Part shown: piece by piece, positions 48,208-60,589 of the stretch
Layout of the letters: every line of letters starts with the position of its first letter
How positions within the stretch are numbered: the stretch's first letter is position 1
From: Sipunculus nudus
Lineage: Eukaryota; Annelida; Sipuncula; Golfingiida; Sipunculidae
DNA length: 64,000 nt
Assembly: GCA_026874595.1 (NCBI GenBank)
Contig: CM049308.1
Location: 22,731,867-22,795,866, forward strand
Direction: 5' to 3'
The notes under the pieces: model-generated
Told to the model about the DNA's origin: nothing
Database searches by the model: none
Seen by the model: the letters and a program-made list of their open reading frames with translations, nothing else
Position numbers and translations under genes: made by a program

Positions 48208-48343
48208 GGTCATTACTGGTGGCACCAGCATAACTGGGGGGTAATAATTAATTAGCCCACAGTCCCATCTGTCATGTAGAATGATTAGTGTAAAATTTAT
48301 CACACTAAAATGACAAAATAACAATCAGCCACCAGTAATGACC
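48208..48343. repeat. 136-bp foldback with perfect 16-bp arms
   Basis: GGTCATTACTGGTGGC at 48208-48223 is exactly complementary to GCCACCAGTAATGACC at 48328-48343. The 104-base interior holds a smaller hairpin, TTAGTGT (about 48287) against ACACTAA (about 48301). It could be a MITE or foldback element, although the termini match no family I know and no flanking target duplication is evident. The loop is too long for a typical microRNA precursor. Confidence 0.7.
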
Positions 48344-48529
48344 TGCTTGAAAGTTCATACACTGGGAAATAGTTGAAAAAACAAACTCCACCTTAGTGAC
48401 AGGTAGTTAATGTGTCCTATAAGTTTAATAAAAAAATGGACTGAACTGAAATATTGAGGTAACAGTAGGTTTTGTGTAGGAAAATGCAGTCACACAACTG
48501 ATTGATTCATACAAGGTACAACACAATTA

Positions 48530-50370
48530 TAGTGAGGTATGAGGCACCAGTGGGTTTTATACTGTGAAATGTGGGATACCCATGGCATATGATACATTGG
48601 GCACACAAGTCTTGGTCTGCGATATAAGGCACCCCAGACTGACTGTAAGTTATGAAGCACCCAAGGTTAGTCACTGTAAGACTCATTGAGGTATTCCAGC
48701 CTTTCTGTGAGATATTGGGTGCCAATAGACTTGCTGTCAGATAAAAGTTACCCACGCCTACCCTTGCTTCCTGGGAGATTTTAGTTCACTAGGCATACTG
48801 TGAAATAACAGTTACCTAAGCTAACTGTGAGATATCTTACCCTAGGCTAACCGTGAGATAACACTTGCCTTAGCTTGTTGTAAGATATGAGTTACCCCAG
48901 GCTTACTGTGAAATAACAATTACCTATGCTTACTGTGAGAGAATTTACCAATGCTTACTGTGAAATATGAGTTACCTATGCTTACTGTGAGATAAGTTAC
49001 CTATGCTTACTGTGAGATAGGCAATTGCTTACTGTGAGGGAAGTTACCAATGCTTACTGTGAAATATGAGTTACCCATGCTTACTGTGAGATACGTTACC
49101 TAGGCTTACTGTGAGATATAAGTTATTCTAGGCTTAATGTGAGATAACAGCTACCTATGCTTACTGTGAGATATGAGTTACCTAGGCTTACTGTGAGATA
49201 TGAGTTATTCTAGGCTTAATGTGAGATAGCAGCTACCTATGCTTACTGTGAGATATGAGTTACCTGGGCTTACTGTGAGATAAGTTACCTATGCTTACTG
49301 TGAGATACAGTTACCAAGGCTTACTGTGAGATATGAGTTATTCTAGGCTTACTGTGAGATAACAGTTATGTTGGGCTTACTGTGAGATAAGGTACTTATA
49401 CTTACTGTGAGATAAGTTACCTATGCTTACTTTAAGATATGAGATCCCCCAAGCTTACAGTGAGATATATGAGTTACCCTAGACTTACCATGAGTTACCT
49501 AGGCTTACTGTGAGAAACAGTTACCTAGACTTACCATGAGGTATGTGTTACCTTAGGCTTATTGTTAGATAAAGATGAATCCAGGTTTGCTGAAAGTTAC
49601 CCCATACTAACTGTGAGATAAGAGGTACTTCAGGCTTTTTGTAAGAGATTAGGCAGCCCAGGGTTATGAGATATGTGGCACCACAGGGGTATGAGTTATG
49701 TGGCACCCCAGCCTTGCTCTCACATATGAAGTACCACTGATTTGCTGTGAGCTATGAAAAGCCTTTGCCTCACTATAAGATATGAAGCATCACAGTCTTA
49801 CTGTTAGATATGAAATACCCCAGTCTTACAGTGATATATGAAACAACCCAGTCTTACTGTGAGATATGAAGCACATCAGTCCTACTGTTGATATATGAAG
49901 TGTCCCTGTCTCACTGTGATTTATGAAGAACCTCAATCTTACTGTGAGATATGAAGCACCTCAGTCTTACTGTTGATATATGAAGTGTCCCTGTCTCACT
50001 GTGATTTATGAAGAACCTCAATCTTACTGTGAGATATAAAGCACCTCAGTCTTACCGTAAGATATGAAACACCTTGCTTCACTGTGAGATAAGAAGCACC
50101 TGAGTCTAATTGCAAGATCTGAGGTACTCCAGCTTTACTATGAGATATTAGGTACCACAGGGTAGCTGTTATATAAGATATTCTTAGGTTGGTGTGAGAT
50201 ATGAAACACCCTTACCTCACTTTGAGATATGAGGTTCTCCAGTCCTACTGTGAGATATTAGGTACCTAAGCTCCGTTGTGAGGTATGATATATTTGCTGA
50301 AATATTAATTTCTCACAGGTTGCTGTGAGATAAAAAAAGTCTCACAGGGTTACTGGGATATATAAGATGC
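48530..50370. repeat. 27-30-bp minisatellite (second array)
   Basis: Units share ACTGTGAGATATGA. Three zones: a diverged left zone (48530-48780) of about 28-30 bp with GCACC-CAG; a central zone (48780-49600) of about 27 bp with TTACCTAGGCTTACTGTGAG; and a right zone (49600-50370) of about 28 bp with AAGCACCTCAGTCTTACTG. Local higher-order repeats include an 85-bp step (GTTGATAT at 49887 and 49972) and an 82-bp step (GGCTTAATGTGAG at 49131 and 49213). Unrelated in sequence to the 35-bp array. Confidence 0.93.
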
Positions 50371-50469
50371 CTTAGTCTTGAAAATAAATAGTAGATAGCA
50401 GAGGGAAATACTTCATTTGAGATAATATGAACGTGTGTTGAAAGGAATTTAAAATTGTACAGGATAATG

Positions 50470-50770
50470 GTTCCATTTCCATCCACTTGGTGGCACTGCT
50501 GGGGTGACATGTCCCTCAGCCTCAGGGCCCCCAGTAGTGATGAAACTGGTTCCTGGGGAAGGGCTAAGTGGCCTTTTCATGTACCTGTGTAACAGGTCCT
50601 CTCGGCCAGTCAGTACACTCAAGTGCTTATCACTTCACACCTCAACCAGCCGCCAAACCATATATATCTAAACTGTCAGGTCACATGATCTGTCATGTTA
50701 TAAGGTCTTGTTGGCTCAGAGCCCAGGTGGACTGGCTAGTAGGGCCATTTCGTACTTTTAAAATGTTTAA
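50470..50770. other. More complex 300-bp patch beside the minisatellite
   Basis: GC-richer than its flanks, with CCACTTGGTGGCACTGC at 50480-50496, a near match to CTCF (one clear mismatch in the first 13 positions). The 74-codon frame at 50568-50792 has no recognisable feature. Confidence 0.25.
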
Positions 50771-53700
50771 AAGTAATTTCACACTTTTTTAATAAAAAAA
50801 AAATCATATAGTTTTTATCAGGAAAACTTTTTTCGCTCTGATTTTCAAGGGGGAAGGGGTTTAACCTATCCCAGTTTGGTAGTGAGAGTCGGTTCCTTTT
50901 TCATATATAATCAGTCATTGGTTTGAGCAAATCAATCATCAATCAATCGCTTCAGCTAGATTTTCCGTTATCTGTGAAACTGGAACCATTTTTAGTCTAT
51001 TAACATTATGTTCCATAATTTGCCATCTAATTCTCACTTAAACTCTGCCATTTTTTTGTCTATTTTCAAGTTATTTACTCAGCTTGTTTAGGAGAATATC
51101 ATATTAATTCTTGGGTCCGAGTAATTATTTCTAATGGTTAGGTTGCCAGAGAGCTTTTTTTTTTAAACCCTTATCATAATGTAAAGGATAGTTGTCTTTG
51201 GCAACTGAATGCTTGATATTAATAGACTTTTGATAAAACTTTATGATAACCTATTACTATTTCTGTACATGTATATCTTAAATACAAAAGACAAAATGTG
51301 GTTATTGTGTGTAGCTTTTCATCTTCTTGTTTGCTGTAGGATTTGAGTTAAGGGTTTTATCTAACAGTTTGATTATGTACTACAGGTTGATAATGTGTGA
51401 GTGCCTTTGGAGTGTACTCAAGTGTTGGTATTGCTGATAACTGAGTGACCATCATTTTTATAGGTATTTAAATGTACTTGATAAAGACATGGTGTCTATA
51501 GCGTATGTTGTAATGTGTTTGAAGGTTTAAGATACATGCATTGATATCGGCTTTAATTACACATCGTTATCAGTTAAAATCATCTTTGATATGATATCAG
51601 CACTCTAGAGCACTAATTGATTAAAAAAATGGTATTCAGCATTATGTTAATCATAGCAGTAAATGCTAGCCTTAAAGGTCTGAAAATGAAAATTGCCCTG
51701 AAATTTGCAAATGAATACCACCAAAGTTTTAACAAACAAACTAAACTTTAACTTAATTAACTTTGAATGAATTATCACTGAATTTTTGAACATGAAAAAT
51801 GAATTATCTTAAATATCCTGTTTAGTTTCCACAAAAGCATGTTTTATTTGCAAAATATTAATTTGGTTTTTTTTATATACAAATCACACTTTTTTCCAGT
51901 GAATCATAGTTTCTTAGAGCCCAAATCTCCATTATTTCAATAAAAATGAGGAGATAAAACAATAAAATATGTATATCAGTGTCCCAAGTCTATGTCTTCA
52001 GATGTTGGTATTGATAGTATGCAATGTACTGATGATTATTACAGATAGTGTGCTGGGCAGCTTGCTCTGTGGACAAGCAGGAAACCAAGGACAAGAAATG
52101 TCTACAGGCTGTGTGTGTATTGATCTGTCTGTAACCAGTCTGTATATGTCTGTAAATATTGATGAAGTTGATAATAGTTCTGGTGATTGGAGGTTCTGGA
52201 TTCTTTCAGTAGCAAAAATAAGGAGTGTCTTATATTTACAGCAGGGACTATTTTTTTCAAGCTAAGAAAGCAAAAGTTATACCATCTTGAATCACCTTCT
52301 GTCACAAATAAGGTCACTGTGACCTTTTTATTATTTTTTTGTGACATGTCAGATTGAAGCTTAATTAACAAATGATTACAAAGTAAGAAAATTTAATTAA
52401 AAAACTTAAATTCAAATACTTTAATTAAAAATTAGAGTAAAAGTTGGGTGTTTTCTGTGTGGAAATTGCAAAAGCATTGAAATATTTATTTAATGGGAAT
52501 TATTTGATTAAACAGTTTTGAAAAAAAATCTTTTCATCCAAACTTGATAAAGTTTGAAAATAATGAATAAAATATTGAAGATTATATAAATGTATAGATA
52601 TTTTGAATAAAATCAGTGCTGTTGCCTGATAGACCCAAGTTTCTCAAACATAGCATGTGCAAGAAATGATAAAGAAAAAAAGAAAAAAAAATACAAGGGG
52701 CTCTCAGTTTTGAAAAATATAGAAAAAGCTTATTGTGTAGATACAATTAAAATTTATTTAATGCTTAACTATTATCATAATATAAAATAATGATAAAATA
52801 ATAGCATTGAGCTATATATCCTATTATACAGCTCAGATATAAATTGTGCAAGAATGGAGTTGTCCAAAAAGTAGCAGAAGGGGTAGTAAGAAAAAAAAAC
52901 AGTCATGTGAAATGATGAGAGTGCAGAAATGTCAGAAGTTAGAGGTCATCCTGTGTCACTGCTGGAGTTGACCTGTCTGGTGACCAGGTGCTGTGAGTAA
53001 AACAACATCTGTGTGAGTGAAAAACCAGACCTATGTGGACTCTTTTATGTCATCACTTTATATGGGAAATCCTGTGCTCAAATAATGATTTGATAGTGAG
53101 AAATATGTGGGAAATATAATATGGAAAACTGGAAAATAAATGAATGTGTGTTCTCAGTTAATATATTGTGGGGAAAATTCTGGTGCAAAAATTGTGCATA
53201 ATACTGTAAATGGTTAATACTGTAACAAATGTCTTAGAAAAGTTGAGAAATGTATTTCCAGCAAATATAGAATTTAAAGAATTAAAAATGTGCTCTGAAA
53301 ATACTCAAATTAAGCATTTTAATTGTATATTTTACAAATTTATTAATATGTTTATTTTGGTGTATAAAATATAAGCTTTATGAAAAATAAGCATAACTAA
53401 TATTAGAGTTGGCTATGGTTCATTAAACTCATGTTTTTTTACAGGCAGCTATATGGAATATTTATTTTAAATATAAAATTAAAGAATATGTTCCTTGCAA
53501 AACAAATAATTAAAAAGTCTTAATTACACCAGACTAATCTAGTGCTAATTTATCGTGTCAAACTTTGTCATCGAGTGATTGATACAGAGATATCATGTAT
53601 TTGACTTCTGTTTGAATAGCATTTTAAAATATAATAGATTGTTGTATTCATCATATTACTTCACCAGTTATACAGTATTTCAGCTTTGCTTCAGGGGTGA

Positions 53701-54160
53701 GTTACAAATGTTGAATTCAAATGAAATAGAATTATAAGAGGTGGGGGATAAATATGTTTATAAATAATTGCAAAACAAAACAGAATGAAAAAAAACTACA
53801 TTTCAATTTATATGTTTATTCAAACAGTTTCTTAACATAACTCCAATTGGTATTTTTGCTGTTTATTATTCTTATTATTCTTATTGTTTGTTTTATTATT
53901 GATTTATCAATTTAATTAAGATTCACAATTTATTGATTTAATATAAAGTATAAGAGACAAGCATCAAGTGTCATAGTTGTTCAAATTTTACCTGAATATG
54001 GAAACTTGCTGTAAAAAAAAACTATAAATGATTTATATGTCATTTATTAAAATTTATCCTGATAACAGAGTATGCCTGTTTTATACAGGTTATAACTATA
54101 TTTAATTTTTGAAGATGGCAGGGACAAATGATGTTACATGCCACATCTTTTGTATTTTAG
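50771..54160. other. Very AT-rich DNA, nothing recognised
   Basis: Long stretches of A/T with poly-A and poly-T runs. Overlapping frames at 51969-52265 (plus) and 52102-52371 (minus) show no domain. CTGGTGACCAGGTG near 52978 forms a tiny palindrome. No gene can be supported. Confidence 0.45.
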
Positions 54161-54164
54161 CAAA

Positions 54165-54510
54165 AGAGCAACCATTGGTGCCTCAATGGTGTTTGCCTCT
54201 GCGAACATCTGCAGCAGGCGCGGGTGTTTAAAACCACCTACCGGGGTCGGTAGAAAAGACATTTTTCTTAAGGATAAATGTTTGATTAATTAGTTTTGTT
54301 GCATGTGTTAAAACCAGGAGGCTATTACTCTACTGTCAGTGGTGATAAATTGGACACGATTAATGTTCAGGTTTAACCAAACAGTGCCCCCAGGCATGGC
54401 CACCATGTGAAGTCTATATGTGTCACCATCCCTGATTGATGGTGGTCTGCCACACTTGATGTGTGAATAGACCTAGGTGCCCTCTAGTGGCAGGATGTGC
54501 GAACTAAACT
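54165..54510. promoter_or_regulatory. Candidate regulatory island with a full-match CTCF core
   Basis: A distinct island in AT-rich DNA. On the minus strand, 54478-54490 reads CCACTAGAGGGCA, which satisfies all 13 positions of the CTCF core CCASYAGRKGGCR. To its left are AGCAGGCGCGGGTGTTTAAA (54212-54231), homeodomain-type TTGATTAATTAG (about 54281-54292) and GATTAATG (about 54358-54365). No coding frame. The CTCF call rests on the motif alone. Confidence 0.4.
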
Positions 54511-54624
54511 GCTCTCACAACATGGCTCATTGAAAAGTTGTACTTGAGAATGAACTGAAGACACTATTTGCTTGCTGTTTATAAAAAGAATAAGAACCCT
54601 TTTTCATTCTAAAATATGGTAGAT

Positions 54625-54865
54625 AAATAATTTTTATCCCTTCTGTTTCTCTTAATCTCCTTTTCTCTCTTTCTTTCTCTAATTTTTAAATTTCTCTTTC
54701 TTAATCCTTGTCTTTTTTCTGGTAATTTTTGTCTTTAATTTTTTTTCTTTATAGTCTCTTCTTTCTTCTTTTCCATCCTTCTTAGTCTCTCTCCCTCTCT
54801 CTCTACCCCTCCCTCAACTCATATTCTTTCTCTTTGCCGTCTCTTTCCCTTCTATCATAAATCTT
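54625..54865. repeat. 240-bp polypyrimidine tract
   Basis: Nearly all C and T on the + strand, with TTTCTCTCTTTCTTTCTC and CTCTCTCCCTCTCTCTC stretches. A homopurine-homopyrimidine tract of this length can form triplex (H-DNA). Confidence 0.9.
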
Positions 54866-54869
54866 TTAC

Positions 54870-56440
54870 TCCATATAAATTAATACCATTGACTGTGATG
54901 TGTATGTATGATTCTGATTTGCTTGTGTATGTTAATGTAAAGTTAGTGCAGGTCAGTGTTTTGAAAACTGTCAGCAACTAAAGCTAATTAGACCCATCCT
55001 TGGTGCAAGAAAATATTTAATTTACACTTGTACGAGAACAATAATGTCAAAGCAATTGACTGCCATCACCCAGTTTATCATGGTGCAATCAATAAAGGTT
55101 GATCATGATGATGATATATGACTATGACATTGATGTACTTAAATTACTGTATGTGGTTTACTGAGTTGTTGAAAAATTACATTATTTCTGCTAAGTTTTT
55201 GCAATATTTTTTAGTGTTCTTCTCTGATAAAAACTTTTTTTATGAACACTGAATTTTTTCCATGTTCACATTTAAATTTACTCATTTTTATTTTGAATAT
55301 TAGTAATTTCAAATATATAATTGCTTCATAATTTGCTTCAAAAGGCTTACCTCAGGGGATATTAATGATACGATGTATATATTCTTATCTATTACAGTTT
55401 GTTTAATGTTCTGGTTGTTTATTTTTGCATTAGATTTGCTGAACTGATAAATTACTGTGTATGTTTGTCTGTGGATGTAAAAGCTGTATGGATAACTTTT
55501 GAAAAAAAAAATACTGACTTAAGAAAGAATGTTTGTTTATTAGTTACATCTAAGAGTATATGTGCTGTGAATTTGTCACATTTTGTTTGACTGTCATAAA
55601 TAATTTTTATAGCAAGGAATGGCCAGTATCCAAAATGTGCACCGTCAAAGTAAGTGGTACTTACTTTTATAATACTTTCCTTTACAGTAGTTACTTTTAC
55701 AGAGATTCAAATGAAGTCAGATCTTGCAAAATTAATACAGAATATTATGTAAAATCTGTGGATAGTAATGTAAATGTTATATCAGTGATAATAACAAATT
55801 ATAACAATGTGGTATTGGTCATGGGTAAAAATCTGATTTTATGTGTATAAATAAGAATATACATGACATTCATATAATGTGGAGATATTATCTAGTTTGA
55901 AAAACTATCCAGAGTGATATTTTAATTTGTTTATTATTAACGAAATGGACAAACTTGTACCTTAACTGCTGATAGAATATACTGCAAGCAATTTTGGTCA
56001 AATAATTTTTCTTTCTTAATCCCTTAGTTTATCTGTTTACAAGCTTAGATTAAATAATAATAATAATAATAATAATAACATATATATATATATTATATTT
56101 ATTTATTTTCTTTAAAAAAAAAACTTGACCAGATTTTAAAGATCTTCTCAGTGCATACATTTATTGAATATTTTATATTATTATAAGATTATTTATGTAC
56201 ATATATTTACCAACGGATATTTATATCTATTTAACATTATGATTATATTTGCAAAAAATATACATTTACTCAGGTGTTAGGTTTGCTTTGTCCATTTGGT
56301 CAAAAAAAAGTATAATTCCAGCCTCAATGACATTATGATGGTTTTTCCTGAAAATTGTCTTCCCTGTGAAATATAACCTTCGTTACATGTAATATATTAC
56401 ATAAACTTCAGTAATTAAACTAATTATATGTATATAAATA
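54870..56440. other. AT-rich DNA, nothing recognised
   Basis: Overlapping frames at 55399-55590 and 55560-55850 are Val/Asn/Tyr-rich and reflect composition. No splice or domain evidence. Confidence 0.4.
56053..56100. repeat. AAT trinucleotide microsatellite followed by AT run
   Basis: (AAT)n from 56053 to about 56078, then CATATATATATATATTATAT. Confidence 0.95.
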
Positions 56441-56900
56441 GGCATGCACAAGTCAAGCCCCCCACTGTAATGCCCTGGTCACACCTGTTGACAGGTAGGT
56501 TCGTTAAGTGATTGCCTTTGATCCTGGGCAGACAATTAATAATCCTTGTAGCGCCATGTTTTATTCTGGCTGGACAAACAGGCGTAGGCTCTGTGTCTGC
56601 CTCGCTGCTTTCAAGTAGGAACCCTTCAATGCTCGACATGTGTTTCTTTGATTTGGATACAGCATTTTATACCTCCGTGATTCGTTACAGCCTCATAGTG
56701 GCCCTTATTGTCCGCTGTCGCAGGTGAACCCAGGTGGGCATATCGATGTCTGAATGACATGAGGACCTTTGTAATAAAACTGACCTGTATTTTTGGCCAG
56801 GCCTAAAGTCAGGTGAATGGATAAAGTGATTTGTCATCACACAGACCTTCAGGTATTACCTAGGATCTGTACCTTCTCTTTCACAATCTTCAGGATTGTG
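56440..56900. other. More complex, GC-richer patch
   Basis: About 400 bp of higher-complexity sequence. Open on both strands over 56424-56727 with no recognisable domain in either. Possibly conserved non-coding DNA. Confidence 0.2.
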
Positions 56901-57004
56901 AACACTTGAATGATGGCTCTCATTGTTACCTGGGAAAATACATGCATATATAATAAATATATATCACTGAATGTTTTTTTATTTAAAATAACAATTTTTA
57001 GCAA

Positions 57005-57290
57005 ACCTGTGAGCTTATGTGATGGCGCAGCGTCTTCAGTCCGCCGTCCAGTCCGCCGTCTGCCATCCAGGGCTGGCCCTTCGCCGTCCATGGCTGTAAG
57101 TCAGAAACCGTCGGAGCTCACAGCTCCAAATTTCATGTAAGAATTATTCACATGAAACTTGGTGCCCTAGAGCTTATTATTGGGTATCTGCATTAATTTA
57201 GATTTTGTAGAGAAAAAGCTTAAAAACCTTAAATAATCTACTTCTCCGAAACTGTCCAGCCAAATTGTTCAATATTTCACAGAAATGCTA
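57005..57290 (+). repeat. Dispersed repeat, copy 1 (CTGTGAGCTTATG-GATGG family)
   Basis: Begins CCTGTGAGCTTATGTGATGG, passes through a GTC-CCGTCC-rich block (57040-57090), then CAGAAACCGTCGGAGCT, AAAAAGCTTAAAAACCTTAA and CTCCGAAACTGTCCAGCCAA. The same landmarks recur in order at 57900. Frames at 56849-57140 inside it reflect the CG-rich block. Similar GTCCGTC repeats are frequent in invertebrates; the class is unknown. Confidence 0.7.
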
Positions 57291-57900
57291 CCTGGAACAA
57301 TTTCTCCCAAGTTTGTTTGAATGGTTCCAGTTTGGTAATTTTTGGCCGAGTTACAGGAGGTTGAACTTAGTCATCTGTCCAAAAAAGCACACTTAAAATC
57401 TCAGAAACGCTGGAGCTATCATCACCAAATTTTATGCCAGTGTTTGTCATATAAGTCATATCTGAAATTAAGGTATTGGTGGTGCCACCTGCATTGATCT
57501 GTTTTTTACAAGCGAAAATGTAATTTAGACTCTTCTAGCTTATACACTGTTTTTTTAGGAAACTGTTAAGCTGATTGGTTTAAACTTTACAAGAATTATT
57601 CTATGGTAGGGTTCTAGCAGTTTTATAAGAATAGATTGGGTAAATGCAGCTTTAAAAAAGTAGTGTAGCCAATTAAAAAAGGCTTTCTGTGTTTGAAGAC
57701 AGATTTGACAACATGCCGAGTTTCAGCAGCCAAGTCAAGTGGTCACTCAGTACAACCAGATGGGGTCCAGACATCACCATGGCAACTGACCTGGCTCTGT
57801 CTGGTGTCTAGACACAGCGTCTATATGCAGAATGCCCAGATTGAAACTATTGGAACTATATCTTTCAACTGTTTGAAAAAAACCTGGGTTTGCATTTTTA
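57290..57900. other. Spacer between the two dispersed-repeat copies
   Basis: Text such as ATCATCACCAAATTTTATGC (57418 onwards) and AAACTGTTAAGCTGATTGG (about 57560) suggests further, more decayed repeat segments of the same family. A more complex patch at 57690-57830 has no coding evidence. Confidence 0.3.
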
Positions 57901-58150
57901 GTGAATCTGTGAGCTTATGCAATGGTGTGGTGTAGTCCGTCTTCAGTTGTCTGTTGTGCGTCACAGCTATCTTAAAATGGGCAGGAGCTAGCATTACCAA
58001 ATTTTTTGCAAAAAATTTGTCATCTAAAAATTCTTATAGGATTTTGCTTATTTCTTGGCTAACTGCATTTTCTTAGTTTATGGAAGAAGCTAAAAAACAT
58101 TAAAAAATGTTCTTCTCTGAAACCATTCTACCAAATTGTTTGTTCATCTG
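57900..58150 (+). repeat. Dispersed repeat, copy 2 (CTGTGAGCTTATG-GATGG family)
   Basis: Begins ATCTGTGAGCTTATGCAATGG at about 57905, about 895 bases right of copy 1 and in the same orientation. Shared landmarks are CAGGAGCTAGCATTACCAAAT, AGAAGCTAAAAAACATTAAA and TCTGAAACCATTCTACCAAA. Diverged from copy 1 by many substitutions. Confidence 0.7.
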
Positions 58151-60585
58151 TCCTAATAATCCACCCTGGCAAAAAAGAACATATCCAAGATATCGTGACT
58201 GATACATCCTGGTTTTAAAATGTCCTAGTCCGAAACTTGCAGGTCTGAAATGTCCATTTTGCTTAAATCATAATGACTAAGATTGATATATGGGACATAA
58301 AAGGATCAATATTAAATTTAAAAAATAAACCTCCAGTCATACCCCAAAATTTTGCACAGGTTTGCATTAGGCCTATTTTTAAAAAGTGTAACAAAAATGT
58401 GATTACTATTTGATTTAATTTAATTTCTTTTTATGGCATACATTAAAAACTGAATAGTTATGACTTTAATAATTATATCAGCATATTTCAAAGGGGGAAA
58501 AATGCAAGAAAAAGACAGAAGCACTGCAAGAATATATTCTATTCTTGTTGTATGTCTAGTGAACTTTGACCTTGCTAAATATGCGCAAATACTGCTACAA
58601 ATAGGAATTTTGTGTTAAATTATATATGTAGACAGTTTATATAAATAGAGTGTCATCAAAATCCTGCATAATTCTGATAATCAAGTTATGGTGGCAACAA
58701 CACAAAGAAACTGGGTGACCCCTGACCTTATTAAATATGCCTTGATTTTGCCAAGAATGGAACTTTGGCCAGGTAATTTATTGCTAAATGTTATTAATGT
58801 CATATGGTCACTGCCCACACCGTAATATCACAAAAAATGTAATCAAATTAATAAGTGAATGGTGAAATTATTCTTTTTTTATTTTATGGTAAACATTGGA
58901 ATATGTGAGTAGAATGTCTTATTTCATAATCAGCTCAATAAACCTAGAAGATTGCCGCCAATGAGTTTTGTGTATCTGGCTGCTCAGCCAGCATTAGATT
59001 TCTATTTCTTTATAAACAATTTCTTTAATCAAAGAACCTAGCTGTAGGGCTTAGATTTTAGTTACAACAGCTTCAGTCATTTTATTGGTCTTGAAACCTT
59101 CAACACATTATCTTCATATTTTGTGTTTTCCATAATTCCATCTTTTACTGTCATTTTAACTGTGTAATGTTTTCTTGATTATATCCACTCTGGGCAGCAG
59201 TGATCCAACTAAGGCCTGTCTGGCACCTCTTTTAGGATTAAATCTGACTAGTTCCTAATTGCACTTAATACACACACAAAAATAGAGTGAATAGTCTTGG
59301 GTAAAAAAATTCTTTTGCCTTCATCTTCTTTGCACACCATTTTAATATTTCAGGAGGGCTGGCCATCACTGTATATTATTATTGTGATATAATTATGATG
59401 TAAATCTATTTAACACTGTTGTACTTTCATATATTTTCAGTTTTGTATATTTAGGTTACTTAACAAAAATATTGCTCTTAGGTTGAAGATAGCCTAAGTA
59501 TAATTCAAATTCATTTTTTAAATTAACTTGCTTTATCCTTATGTATGATCTTTTGTATCATATTAATTATCTCATAGATAAATAAACAGATTTCCACTTG
59601 TATATGTTGCCAAATATTTTGGGTTTATAGAACAGTAACAAATAGTAGAACAGTAAAAAAGAGAAAAAGTAATTATTTAATAATATTATAACAAATAATA
59701 TGATATAGCAGTAATGTAGTCATGGGATGTTCTGATGTTAGATATATAGGTAAAAACAAAGTTTTGATTAGGCTCTGGAAAGATTTTGCATGGTCTTAGA
59801 TACAGTGTAGTTTCATTGTCTCAAAACCAGAGCCAGGTCAAGAGACGTGTATTATTAATTGGCCCGTTGGACCACTTTGTCCTGATAAGTAGAGTCGGAA
59901 ATGTGTGGGTCAAGCTGATAGTGATGATAAAATCAGTGCAGTTGACATATGACCAATTGACTGGATTCAGGTTCACAACATCAGCTTAAAGAGTACGGCT
60001 ATTGTGATGTGTGTGAATTGAACATGTCAGGTGTACAGTAGTGGTGGGTCAAGTTATGTTTCATTGATTTGGTGAAGCCCGTTTTGATAGTTACACCTTT
60101 CAGGTGCATAATGTTAAAACCATTTTGTTACCTGTGTTTACAGGATTTATAATTCAAGATATTTAAAAAAAATGTCCAGAAAGGCAATATTTGGAAGTTT
60201 AGTTGAAATTTCTGAGTAGGCTTGTTATGATACAGTTTCTTGTGATAAGATTTGTTTTCTATACAATACATGTACGTTAAATTATATATACATGTTGTTC
60301 AGATTCCAGACTGCTGTTCTCCCTCGATCCTTGAGAAGGTCAGTTTTAAGTGGATCAGTTTAATGTATGAGATATGTGGACAAATAATGGTAATGACAAC
60401 ATAAGCAACTTTGAGTGGCGGAGGTAATTAACAGTCACTAATGAATGGGGGCAAACGGTGTTTTAGCAAAAATTGTTCTAAGTGAATAAATTATGTAAAA
60501 ATAAACTTAATGGACAGTCTTTTCAGTGTATATAAAACGGACAAACATTCCAGAAACACCAGAGACAATTAGCAAAAGCGATTTA
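58150..60585. other. AT-rich DNA, nothing recognised
   Basis: No coding region or element terminus. The frame at 59786-59989 has no domain or splice context. Confidence 0.4.
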
Positions 60586-60589
60586 AGCT

